A DNA stretch of 64,000 nt from Novosphingobium terrae. GTDB taxonomy: Bacteria; Pseudomonadota; Alphaproteobacteria; Sphingomonadales; Sphingomonadaceae. The notes beneath the pieces were generated by a model. The model was not told where the DNA came from, ran no database searches, and saw nothing but the letters and a program-made list of their open reading frames with translations. Positions 54,707 to 62,725 of the stretch are shown in pieces. The stretch covers positions 2,294,001 to 2,358,000 of the forward strand of contig NZ_JABVZR010000002.1 in NCBI RefSeq assembly GCF_017163935.1. The letters are read 5' to 3'. Numbering within the stretch: the first letter of the stretch is position 1; every line of letters begins with the position of its first letter. The position numbers were made by a program, and so were the translations under genes.

Positions 54707-55615
54707 ATGCGGTTTGATTTCACCGATCTGCGACTGTTCCTGGCCGTGGTGGAGGCGGGCAGCATCACCCATGGCGCGACGGCCATTGGCCTGTCCTTGC
54801 CCGCTGCCAGCGAACGGCTACGCGCGATGGAAGCCGCGAGTGGGGTCACGCTTCTGGAGCGGGGCAGGCGCGGTGTTGCGCCCACCCATGCCGGTGAGAC
54901 GCTGGCGCATCATGCGGCACTGGTTCAGCGCCAGATGGTCCAGATGCGCGGTGAACTCGATCAGCATGCCAAGGGGCTGAGGACCATCATCCGCCTGATG
55001 GCGCCCACCGCGGCGATCACCGAATTCCTGCCGGGTCGGCTCGCGCCCTGGATGGCGGCCAACCCTCACACCGATATCGATCTGCAAGAGCGGCAAAGCG
55101 CACAGATCGTCAGGGCACTCACGGCTGGGTTGACGCAGATCGGCATCATTTCCGATACGGTCAGCACGGAAGGTCTGCTGTTGCGGCCTTTTGCAATCGA
55201 TCAGCTGGTGGTTGTGCTCCCTTCCGGCCATCCGCTGGCGGCTCGGAAGACGGTTCTGTTTGCCGATATCGTCCATGAGGATTTTATCGGTCTGGCTGAA
55301 GGCGCCTTGCAGGACAATCTCGACGGGCGAGCCCTTATCGCCGGAGCACGCCTCAAGACCCGCATCAGGACACGAACCTTCGAGGGCATCTGCCGCATGG
55401 CAGCCGAGGGCGTTGGTTTCGGCATCGTACCGGCCACGACGGCACGCAATTGCCGCGGTTTTATGAAGATTGCAGCGGTCCGCCTTGCCGATGACTGGGC
55501 CACCCGCCGGTTTTCGATCTGTACGCTCGACCAGGGCGGGATGGCCCCTGCGGTCCGGGCCCTGGCCGAGCATCTGGCCTCCCCACACGACAAGTCTTCA
55601 ATGGCTCGTTCCTGA
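54707..55615 (+). CDS. LysR-family transcriptional regulator
   Basis: A 302-residue regulator. The ATG at 54707 (MRFDFTDLRLFLAVVEAGSI) with AAGG upstream matches the usual LysR start; the longer frame to 54569 overlaps the divergent gene. The N-terminal winged helix (LRLFLAVVEAGSITHGATAI, then AASERLRAMEAASGVTLLER) is standard. The effector domain follows (~90-300), with PTAAITEFLPGRLAPWMAAN and FEGICRMAAEGVGFGIVPAT. It is transcribed away from the DHA2 pump at 53157, a common arrangement for a LysR that controls its neighbour from the shared 122-base region. The ligand is unknown. Confidence 0.9.
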   Translation: MRFDFTDLRLFLAVVEAGSITHGATAIGLSLPAASERLRAMEAASGVTLLERGRRGVAPTHAGETLAHHAALVQRQMVQMRGELDQHAKGLRTIIRLMAPTAAITEFLPGRLAPWMAANPHTDIDLQERQSAQIVRALTAGLTQIGIISDTVSTEGLLLRPFAIDQLVVVLPSGHPLAARKTVLFADIVHEDFIGLAEGALQDNLDGRALIAGARLKTRIRTRTFEGICRMAAEGVGFGIVPATTARNCRGFMKIAAVRLADDWATRRFSICTLDQGGMAPAVRALAEHLASPHDKSSMARS

Positions 55616-55940
55616 GATCGCAGTCGGCAGGCCCCGAGCTCTGGCTGTCAGTTTGTGAGACGTCATTGGCTCCGATCATGATGCGATCAATCTCATCCAT
55701 GATAGTGCCCACGGTTTTTTGGCTGAAGTGCCGGTTGGCCAACGCGATGGAGCCGCAATGTCCTGAATATGGACATTGCATCGGGTGAGGCCCATGCATC
55801 TGCCATAGATATCGATTGCATTTTCCGATAGAGTCTCGCTTGCGCCCGGTTTCGGTGAATGACCCTCCTGTCATGATGAAACGGGCCGTGTGCATCCGGG
55901 TCGGGTCGTGTTCGCCCGGATGCACACATGATTCCTACTT
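55616..55940. other. 325-base gap between convergent genes
   Basis: No supported gene. It contains the GST-side terminator (listed). The remaining sequence shows no family pattern. Confidence 0.45.
55888..55927 (-). terminator. long perfect hairpin at the end of the right-hand operon
   Basis: A 13-base perfect stem, gtgtgcatccggg (55888-55900) with cccggatgcacac (55915-55927), 13 bases after the GST stop. No strong T run, but its size and place suggest the transcript end of the eight-gene leftward operon. Confidence 0.65.
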
Positions 55941-56597
55941 TTATTCAGCCGCCTGATGAGGCTTTTCGGAGAGCGGGATGACGCCTTTTTCCTCCGCGCC
56001 CAACTGGCACCATGCCTCCACCCATGGATGCGCAAGCAGCGCCTCGCAATAGGGGCGGGCAGCCTCTTTGGGGGTGATCCCATAGGTCCGGAAACGCGTG
56101 GCGACGGGAGCGAAGAAGATGTCCACCGCGCAAAACTCGCCCAGCAGCCATGGCGTGCCGCGCTGCCCCGCCTGAGACCAGATCGCCATCACCCGATCGA
56201 TCTCCACCTGTACGTCGGGCGTGACGATGGCCTGCCGGTCACGCCCCCGCGTGTTGACCGGCATCGCCTCGCGCAGCGCGTTCAGGCCGGAGTGGATTTC
56301 TCCGGCATAGCTGCGCGCGCGGGCGCGGTCGGCCGCATCGGCGGGCCACAGCCACGGATAGTCCTCATACAATGTTTCGGTGATCGCCAGCGTATCCCAC
56401 ACCGGCCCGGTCTGCGCGATCAGCACCGGCACAAGCCCGGTCTCGCCGCCCATCGCCTAGACCTTTTCGCGCGCGCCGGTTTCGTAGATCGGCACGACGG
56501 TTTCCGTGAAGGGCGCCCCGGTCAGCCGCAGCAGCAGCGAGGCGCGCATTGACCATGAGGAGTAGTTGCGGTTGCCGATGATCAGATGAAAGCTCAT
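55941..56597 (-). pseudogene. glutathione S-transferase interrupted by one in-frame amber codon
   Basis: The gene would encode 218 residues, a normal GST length. Codon 47 (56457-56459) is TAG; the frame is unbroken on both sides: MSFHLIIGNRNYSSWSMRAS ... YETGAREKV-stop-AMGGETGLVPVLIA. The N-terminal thioredoxin-like domain of this GST branch begins with 'IGNxNYSSWSxR' and reaches the cis-Pro motif VPVLI just after the stop, so the break removes the glutathione site. An intact helical C-terminal domain follows (WLLGEFCAVDIFFAPVATRF). TAG would arise from CAG (Gln) by one change. It could be mutation, sequencing error or readthrough. It is the last gene of the operon, 30 bases after the deacylase gene. 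Confidence 0.85.
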
Positions 56598-56627
56598 GCA
56601 ATGATCCTTGAGTTAAGCGTAAGCGTT

Positions 56628-57092
56628 TCAGTCCTGCCGGACATCCGCCACCAGTCCTGATGTCAGCGCGATCAGTTGAGGCGCCGTGGTGCTGAACGTA
56701 TGCGTGGGCGATCCGGCCGCTGCCCAGACCATATCGTGCTGCAACAGATCGCGGTCGATCACCACGGTGACAGGGCATGGATGGCCGATGGGGGAGACGC
56801 CGCCCACGGCAAAACCGGTTCTCTCCTCCACCCAGACGGGATCGGCGTTCTTCACCTTGAGGCCGAGCATTGCCCCCACCTTGCCCCGGTCAATCCGGTT
56901 TGCGCCCGAGGCGACCACCAGCACGATGGCCTCATCGGCGCGAAAGACGATGGATTTGGCGATCTGCGCAACCGAGCAGCCCACCGCCGCTGCAGCGTCG
57001 GCGGCGCTATGCGTGCCGGCGGGGAACTGTGCGATGCTGTCCGGGTGACCGGCAGCCAGCAGCGCTTCGCGTACCCTTGCGATCATGTCCAT
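56628..57092 (-). CDS. YbaK/EbsC-type aminoacyl-tRNA deacylase
   Basis: A 154-residue cytoplasmic protein. The ATG at 57092 (MDMIARVREALLAAGHPDSI) follows GAGAGG. The family core is visible: SAADAAAAVGCSVAQIAKSIVF (with the K-S-I/L-V/L-F lysine), IVLVVASGANRIDRGKVGAMLG, and FAVGGVSPIGHPCPVTVVID (the G-G-x-x-P-x-G-H signature). Relatives hydrolyse Cys-, Ala- or other mis-paired amino acids from tRNA-Pro and similar tRNAs. Here the gene sits 23 bases after a PhzF-like gene in an operon of isomerase-like enzymes and an exporter, so it may protect against mischarging of an unusual amino acid (inference). Confidence 0.88.
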   Translation of the reverse strand: MDMIARVREALLAAGHPDSIAQFPAGTHSAADAAAAVGCSVAQIAKSIVFRADEAIVLVVASGANRIDRGKVGAMLGLKVKNADPVWVEERTGFAVGGVSPIGHPCPVTVVIDRDLLQHDMVWAAAGSPTHTFSTTAPQLIALTSGLVADVRQD

Positions 57093-57115
57093 ACTCTGCC
57101 TCTCTTTGTACAAGC

Positions 57116-58105
57116 TCAGACCAACATCCGCCCTTCGGCGGATTTGACCGCGCTGCCGCCGATCATGACCGACAGGTTGTCGCCATTCCTTCGCGTTGCC
57201 ATATGCACGCGGCTGGGCCGCTGCATATGCACACCCTGACGGCTGACCATGTGCCCGGCCTGCCCGGGCGACACCAGCCCATGGGTGACGAGATAGGCTG
57301 CCAGCGGACCGCTGGCATTGCCAGTTGCGGCATCCTCGGTCACGCCGAAGCCCAGCATGCGGCTGTAGACCGTGGCGTCATCGCCGCCCGGCTCCTGCGA
57401 GAAGATCATCACGCCGCGTCGGATCAGCCCTGCCGCGTCGATCAGCCGACCCATCGCGGCGCGATCGAGCTGGGCTCTATCCACTGCGGCGCGGGTTTTG
57501 ACCGGGACCATCAGAAAGGGCGCCCCGCAGGACACTTGCTGGATTGGCGCATCGGCCAGATCATCCATCGTCAGTCCCATGGCCGCGGCAGCCGCAGCCC
57601 GATCGCTGATGGAAGCATCCAGCCCGGGTTTCTGCTGCTGCATCCAGGCAAAGCGCAGGCGCCCGCCTTGCCACTCCAGATCGACGCGGGTGGGGCCGAC
57701 CCCCAGTTGCAGCGTGATCGAGGGACGCCCGGCAGGGATCAGCCCGCGCTCTGCCAGAGAGAACACTGTCCCGATGGTGGGGTGGCCCGCAATGGGGATT
57801 TCCGCACCGCTGTTCATCGCGAAAAAGCGGATCTGGATATCACATCCGGGCAGGGTCGCCGGGAATATAAAGGTGCATTCCGAATAGTTGATCTCACGCG
57901 TCATCGCCATCATCATATCCGGCGACAGCCCCTCGGGAGCGGTGAACACCGCTACTGGATTGCCACTGAGCGGCCTGTCGGTGAACACATCATAGACCTC
58001 ATAGGGCCGCCCTGTGACAGGGGCCGGGCTTGCGCCGGTTCCTACAGCCATGGCGCCAATGACCGCGCCTGATGCAGCCAGAATGCCCCGCCTTTGTGCC
58101 AGCAT
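57116..58105 (-). CDS. PhzF-family isomerase with an N-terminal export signal
   Basis: A 329-residue protein. The ATG at 58105 (MLAQRRGILAASGAVIGAMA) follows GAGGGA and begins what looks like a signal peptide with a twin-Arg, ending near ASPAP; this is unusual for a family that is normally cytoplasmic. The PhzF domain (~36-329) starts RPYEVYDVFTDRPLSGNPVA, and carries the active-site Glu in INYSECTFIF, AGHPTIGTVF, and the second-half motif GVTEDAATGNASGPLAAYL. PhzF proteins share the DapF fold and isomerise or epimerise ring or amino-acid-like compounds without cofactor. It lies 117 bases after the methyltransferase gene. If exported, it would act in the periplasm. Confidence 0.85.
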   Translation of the reverse strand: MLAQRRGILAASGAVIGAMAVGTGASPAPVTGRPYEVYDVFTDRPLSGNPVAVFTAPEGLSPDMMMAMTREINYSECTFIFPATLPGCDIQIRFFAMNSGAEIPIAGHPTIGTVFSLAERGLIPAGRPSITLQLGVGPTRVDLEWQGGRLRFAWMQQQKPGLDASISDRAAAAAAMGLTMDDLADAPIQQVSCGAPFLMVPVKTRAAVDRAQLDRAAMGRLIDAAGLIRRGVMIFSQEPGGDDATVYSRMLGFGVTEDAATGNASGPLAAYLVTHGLVSPGQAGHMVSRQGVHMQRPSRVHMATRRNGDNLSVMIGGSAVKSAEGRMLV

Positions 58106-58222
58106 ATGTATCGTCCCTCTGTTTTGTGAGGTGGAAGCTGGCGCCAGCGCGGTTGCCATAACATGGGGCATTCGCCCCCATCGGTGCATGACATGATGGT
58201 GCTGTTCTCTCGCCTATCCGAT

Positions 58223-58936
58223 CTACCCCTGACGTCTGGCAAGGCACGCTCCCCAGAAAAGGCTGGAGAAGAACCACGTTGGTTGGCCGAAGCCCGCCTC
58301 GCTGAGCAATTGGGCCACTGTCTCTTCCGAAGCGGGAGGGTCGGCGCCTTCCAAAATCTTGCCCAGCTTGGCGTGCACCTCTTCGGCGGTGGCACCATGC
58401 ATCCGCCAGCGTTCGCCCCAGGCAGAAAGCAACAGCGGATGCTCGGCATAGGCCAGGCGATTTCCCGCCACGATCAGCGGTGCGCCGGGCGCCAGGCGAT
58501 CGGCAATCGAGGCCAGCAAGCGCTGTTTGGCCTCGTCTCCCGGCTGGTGGTGAAGAACACCGATCAGCGTTGCGGCGTCAAACTGCTGCCCCTCCGGCAG
58601 GTCATCGACATAGCCGAGATGGAAATGGGTTCGCGCCGCCAGTCCCGCCTGAGTCAATTGCTCCACGGCAAGGTCCATCATTGGCGGAGACGGGTCCACG
58701 GCGGTGAAGTGCCAATCCGGCCCCAGCCGGTTTGCCGCGACGATTTCCTGACCGCCCCCGCCTGCGCCCACAATGAGCATATGCGCTTGCGCGGGATTGC
58801 CAAGCGAGGCCGCTATCATGCAGGCCGCCAGATCATGGCAGGCATCGTATCCGGCAAGGGCGATCCTGCTCTGTGTCTGGTATTCTCCGGCCCGAAGCGG
58901 GTCGAATTTCTGCGCGGGGGTTGATGGCTGAGTCAT
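58223..58936 (-). CDS. SAM-dependent methyltransferase
   Basis: A 237-residue class I methyltransferase. Its ATG overlaps the stop of the DapF-fusion gene as ATGA, so the two are translationally coupled. The SAM-binding motif I is LIVGAGGGGQEIVAA (~54-68), followed by the acidic end of strand 2 (FTAVDPSPPMMDLAVEQL), the DDLPEG loop and the motif IV region ATLIGVLHHQPG. The C-terminal part has AEHPLLLSAWGERWRMHG and a Trp/Phe-rich end (PTWFFSSLFWGACLA). The substrate is unknown; CmoA-like tRNA or small-molecule methyltransferases look most similar. The operon context points to a small-molecule substrate (inference). Confidence 0.88.
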   Translation of the reverse strand: MTQPSTPAQKFDPLRAGEYQTQSRIALAGYDACHDLAACMIAASLGNPAQAHMLIVGAGGGGQEIVAANRLGPDWHFTAVDPSPPMMDLAVEQLTQAGLAARTHFHLGYVDDLPEGQQFDAATLIGVLHHQPGDEAKQRLLASIADRLAPGAPLIVAGNRLAYAEHPLLLSAWGERWRMHGATAEEVHAKLGKILEGADPPASEETVAQLLSEAGFGQPTWFFSSLFWGACLARRQG

Positions 58937-60084
58937 GACCGGCTCCCGGCGCAGACGCCGCTATGGCTGCGCTCCACCGGGCCGGTCAGCAGCACGCCTT
59001 CGCCACGCCATGCGACATGGAGCATGCCGCCATCGCATTGCACCGCAACGCGGGGGCCGAGCAAGCCGCGCCGAATGCCATTGACGACCGCCGCGCAGGC
59101 GCAGGACCCCGAACCGGGGGATAGGCCCGCGCCGCGCTCCCAGATCCGCAGACGGATATGGGCAGGATCGATGACCTGTACCACATGCACATTCACCCCC
59201 TGCGGGAACAACGGGTGGTTCTCGATGGCCGGGCCGAAGGTATCGAGAGCGACCGCCTCGGCGTCCTCGACGAAGAAAGTGCAATGCGGATTGCCCATGC
59301 TGCAGGCAGCGGGCGCGCCATCGAGCGGCAGGATCAGCGTGTCCATGGCGCTGGCTAGCGGCACATCGGCCCAGTCGAGCGAGGGCTTGCCCATATCGAC
59401 GGCAATCAGGCCATCTCCGTTCCGCGAACAGAGCAGCAGTCCGCGCGCGGTCCTCACGCTCACAGTATCGGAGCCGATTTCCTCCATCAGCTTCAGCGCG
59501 GCACCGCGCGTCGCACTGCCGCAGGCGTCCAGCGGTGAGCCATCCGCGTTCCAGAAGGTCAGACTTGCCGTTGCATCGGCGCAATCGGCAAGCGTGGCGA
59601 GCTGGTTGAAACCGATCCCGCGCTGGCGATCGCCCATCAGGCGGACAAGCTCCGGACCGATCACCATGTCGCCGCCGCGCAGGTCGATCAGCACGAAATC
59701 ATCGCCATTGGCATGCATCTTCTCAAAGGCGATCGGGCGATCGCCGCCATCACCGCCAGCCGCCCGCGCGACGATGTGATGATGCTCAACCTCATCAGGG
59801 CGTTCGAGCAGGAAATGCTCATCCTCGGGATAATAGCGCGCTTTGGCCACCTCTGCTCCGGCAAAGGCGCGGATCGCGTCCATGGAGGGCCACCAGCTCA
59901 GGGTCGTGACCTCGGTCGATCCGTCGCCCAGATCGCGCGCCAGCATTTCACAGCCCAGATTGCCGGGCGTTGCCGCGTAATCCCGAATGCCGGTCTGCGC
60001 GATATAGTGGACATAGGCTTCGCGATCCGCGGTCCTGATGCGTGAAGACCAGCGGCGCAGAATGGAGGGTGATGATCTTGGCAA
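58933..60084 (-). CDS. fusion of an antibiotic-monooxygenase-like domain with a divergent diaminopimelate-epimerase-like domain
   Basis: A 383-residue fusion. The TTG at 60084 is used because AAAGGAG lies 8 bases upstream; no ATG is available. Residues ~8-108 match ABM-like ferredoxin-fold proteins (IRTADREAYVHYIAQTGIRD, LSWWPSMDAIRAFAG, ARYYPEDEHFLLERP). Residues ~118-375 match DapF (FEKMHANGDDFVLIDL, QRGIGFNQLATL, LTFWNADGSPLDACG, CSMGNPHCTFFVED, LRIWERGAGLSPGSGS). The first catalytic Cys is kept (Cys188), but the 'CGNGAR' motif is CGSATR, and by ungapped alignment the second catalytic Cys is Ser325. So it is probably not a housekeeping diaminopimelate epimerase. It lies 57 bases after the HlyD gene and overlaps the methyltransferase gene. 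Confidence 0.82.
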   Translation of the reverse strand: MPRSSPSILRRWSSRIRTADREAYVHYIAQTGIRDYAATPGNLGCEMLARDLGDGSTEVTTLSWWPSMDAIRAFAGAEVAKARYYPEDEHFLLERPDEVEHHHIVARAAGGDGGDRPIAFEKMHANGDDFVLIDLRGGDMVIGPELVRLMGDRQRGIGFNQLATLADCADATASLTFWNADGSPLDACGSATRGAALKLMEEIGSDTVSVRTARGLLLCSRNGDGLIAVDMGKPSLDWADVPLASAMDTLILPLDGAPAACSMGNPHCTFFVEDAEAVALDTFGPAIENHPLFPQGVNVHVVQVIDPAHIRLRIWERGAGLSPGSGSCACAAVVNGIRRGLLGPRVAVQCDGGMLHVAWRGEGVLLTGPVERSHSGVCAGSRS

Positions 60085-60141
60085 GGGTCTGGCTCCTTTC
60101 CCGAAAGGCAGTTCTATGCATGCAGACAGGCGAAAGGTCCT

Positions 60142-61176
60142 TCAACTGTCTGTCAACACGGTCGGCACGACCGACATGCCGACCCGCAGGCGATCAAGCC
60201 CGGGTTGCGCCGGGTCGATCGCGATGCGCACGGGAAGGCGCTGGGTGATCTTGGTGAAATTGCCGGTGGCATTCTCGGGCGCGATCACGGCAAAAGAAGC
60301 GCCTGAGGCCGGGGCAATGCTTTCGACATGCCCGGTAAACGTCACATCGGGTGCGGCATCGAGGCGGAAGGTCACGCGCTGGCCCGGATGCATGCGTGCT
60401 AACTGCGTTTCGCGAAAGCGCGCCTCGACATAGGCCAGCCGCACAGGCACCACGGCCAGCAGGGGCGTGCCGGACTGGACATAATTGCCCACCCGCAGTG
60501 TGCGCTGGCCAACGACCCCATCCACCGGCGCATGGATCTGCGTATAGGAGAGGTTGAGGGCTGCCGCGTCGACGGCGGCCTGCGCTCGGGCGACAGTGGC
60601 TTGCGCTTCTTCCCATTGCGCGCGCAGCACCGGCGTCTGGGCGCGGGCGGCGCCATGGCCTGCCTGATCACGCCGGCTGGCGGCCTGATCGGAGGCCAGG
60701 CGGCTGTCAGCCTCCTGCTGTTCCTGACGGCTGGCCGATCCGTCGCGGGCAAGGTCCCGATAGCGCCCGGCATTGGCTTGCGAGAGCATGACGGCCGCGG
60801 CATCGGCCTGGGTGGCGGCACGGGCCTGTTCGATCACATCATCCTGACGGACCAGTTGCCGCTGCAGGCTCTCGGCTCTGGCCTGCGCGGCATGTAGTTC
60901 GGCTTGCGCTGAGGCCAGAGCGACCTTGTAATCGCGGTCGTCAAGCGTGGCCAGCAGGTCTCCTTGGCGGACCGTCTGATTGTCGGTCACCAGCACGCGG
61001 GCGATCTGGCCCGAGATGCGCGGGGCCACCGTGCTTGAATCGGCCAGCACATAGGCGTCATCGGTGGTCTGGGCAGTTGCGCTGCCCTCGTCATGGGCAG
61101 CCGACCAGGTGGCGCCCATCAGGGCGACGGCGGCGAGAGCGCCGACGGCGATCTTGGCGGGAAGGGGCATGGGCAT
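60142..61176 (-). CDS. HlyD/EmrA-family membrane fusion (adaptor) protein
   Basis: A 344-residue periplasmic adaptor. The ATG at 61176 (MPMPLPAKIAVGALAAVALM) has AGGA upstream and starts the single N-terminal membrane anchor. A beta-barrel/lipoyl half (TDDAYVLADSSTVAPRISGQ, VLVTDNQTVRQGDLLATLDD) is followed by a long coiled coil (~90-205; ALASAQAELHAAQARAESLQ), the second lipoyl half (IHAPVDGVVGQRTLRVGNYV) and the beta-barrel with RFRETQLARMHPGQRV. This is the standard EmrA architecture that links an MFS pump to an outer-membrane channel. It is 10 bases after the MFS gene, giving a complete tripartite pump. Confidence 0.92.
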   Translation of the reverse strand: MPMPLPAKIAVGALAAVALMGATWSAAHDEGSATAQTTDDAYVLADSSTVAPRISGQIARVLVTDNQTVRQGDLLATLDDRDYKVALASAQAELHAAQARAESLQRQLVRQDDVIEQARAATQADAAAVMLSQANAGRYRDLARDGSASRQEQQEADSRLASDQAASRRDQAGHGAARAQTPVLRAQWEEAQATVARAQAAVDAAALNLSYTQIHAPVDGVVGQRTLRVGNYVQSGTPLLAVVPVRLAYVEARFRETQLARMHPGQRVTFRLDAAPDVTFTGHVESIAPASGASFAVIAPENATGNFTKITQRLPVRIAIDPAQPGLDRLRVGMSVVPTVLTDS

Positions 61177-61186
61177 GATCGTTGTC

Positions 61187-62725
61187 CTAAGCTTTCTTCG
61201 CCGGGGGCGGCGGTGGAACATGCTTGAGCGCAAGGGTGGGAATGATCAGCAGGGCGGCAAGGCAGGCTGCGAGCCCATAGGCATCGGCAATGGCACCGGT
61301 GATGGCCTGGGTTTCGAGCAGGGTTGGGTTCTCGTGCTGTGCCAGCCGCCCGGCGCGGTCGGCGAGAATGCTGAGATGGGCCGCCGTGCCGGTGACCAGC
61401 AGGCGCTCGACAAGTGCCGCGCCGATCACGCTGGCCAGCGTCTTGAGCGTGTTGATCAGCCCGGCATAAAGCGCGCCCTCAGTCGGTGAAATCAGTGTGC
61501 TGACCGAGACATAAAGAAAGGGCACGATGGCCAGCGGTTGGCCGATCATCTGGCAGGCCTGGGCCAGCCAGAACTCACGAACCATCCAGCCATCGGTGAC
61601 CTGCGCGCCCAGCCAGCATGATGTGGCGATCAGCGCCAGACCCATGGCAATCACATGGCGCGCATCGACCCAGCGATGATACAGCAGGGCGGACACGAGC
61701 GGCGCCAGCAGGATTTGCGGCAGGCTGATGATCAGGCCGATGGGTGCGATCTGCAGCGGGCGGAAATGCTGGACTTCGGCCAGATGGGCGGCGGGCAGCA
61801 GTGCGCTGGCAACCACCACCATGAGGATGCCGACAAAAAGTGGCAGGCCTAGCCAGAAATTGCGGCGCGACAGCATCTGCAGCTTCATGAAGGGCTGGGG
61901 GTGATGCCATTCGCTGATGACAAAGATGCCGATCAGCGCGGCACTGGCCAGAGCGGCGCCGAGGATCAGCGGCGAATGGAACCAGTCGAGCCTTTCGCCC
62001 TCTTCGGCCACGAATGCCAGAAGCATCAGGCCGAGCGGGCCGCTCGCCAGACCGAGCCCATCGATCTCGCGCAGCCTTTCGGGCTTCACCGGGTCCTGCG
62101 GCAGGCCCCAGCCCACCATGGCCAGCACGATCAGCCCGACCGGGATCACCTGCCAATAGGTCAGTCGCCAGTCGTTCCAGCCATCCATCCAGCTTGCGGC
62201 GAACCACAGGGCCAGATTGGGCGAGAAGGTGGCGGTCAGCGAGTAGAAGCCCAACCCCTGCAGCTTGATCGCGGGTGGAAGAAAGCGCAGTGCTGCTCCC
62301 ATCAGCAGCGGGACCATTGCCCCGCCCGCCACCCCCTGAACGGCGCGCAGCGCCAGCAACCAGCCGAAGTTCGGGGCCAGCGGCAGCAGCAGGGCAGAGG
62401 TCAGAAAGACCAGCGTGATCGCCAGCAGAAAGCGGCGCAGCGAAAAGGTGGCGGCAAACCATGATGCGATCGGCATGGCACCAAGCTGGGTGGCGGCGTA
62501 GATGGTGCCGAGCAAATGGGCATCGTCGCCTGCGAGACCTCTTGCTCCCGCGACATCGGTCAAGGTCACACCGGTCACCCGGTCGTTGAGGCCCGACATC
62601 ATCGCGGCAATCAGAATGCCGGCAAGGCCTGTCGCCAGACGGAGGTTCCAGACTGGCGCCACGGCAACGGCTTGCCTGGCATCGGCAGCGGGTGCCGCGC
62701 CGGCGACAGATGCCGCCGCCGTCAT
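61187..62725 (-). CDS. EmrB/DHA2-type MFS pump of a tripartite exporter
   Basis: A 512-residue membrane protein with 14 predicted segments. Its ATG overlaps the stop of the outer-membrane channel gene (ATGA). It follows the EmrB pattern: an N-terminal helix with LAGILIAAMMSGLNDRVTGV, the second helix GTIYAATQLGAMPIASWFAA, and RAVQGVAGGAMVPLLMGAAL for the helix-4 motif. The 'GxxaDrxGrr' loop is altered to TFSLRRFL, as in the FarB/DHA2 branch that works with adaptors. It should move hydrophobic or amphipathic compounds from the inner membrane into the EmrA/channel conduit. Its place in an operon with modifying enzymes suggests a specific product as cargo (inference). Confidence 0.9.
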   Translation of the reverse strand: MTAAASVAGAAPAADARQAVAVAPVWNLRLATGLAGILIAAMMSGLNDRVTGVTLTDVAGARGLAGDDAHLLGTIYAATQLGAMPIASWFAATFSLRRFLLAITLVFLTSALLLPLAPNFGWLLALRAVQGVAGGAMVPLLMGAALRFLPPAIKLQGLGFYSLTATFSPNLALWFAASWMDGWNDWRLTYWQVIPVGLIVLAMVGWGLPQDPVKPERLREIDGLGLASGPLGLMLLAFVAEEGERLDWFHSPLILGAALASAALIGIFVISEWHHPQPFMKLQMLSRRNFWLGLPLFVGILMVVVASALLPAAHLAEVQHFRPLQIAPIGLIISLPQILLAPLVSALLYHRWVDARHVIAMGLALIATSCWLGAQVTDGWMVREFWLAQACQMIGQPLAIVPFLYVSVSTLISPTEGALYAGLINTLKTLASVIGAALVERLLVTGTAAHLSILADRAGRLAQHENPTLLETQAITGAIADAYGLAACLAALLIIPTLALKHVPPPPPAKKA

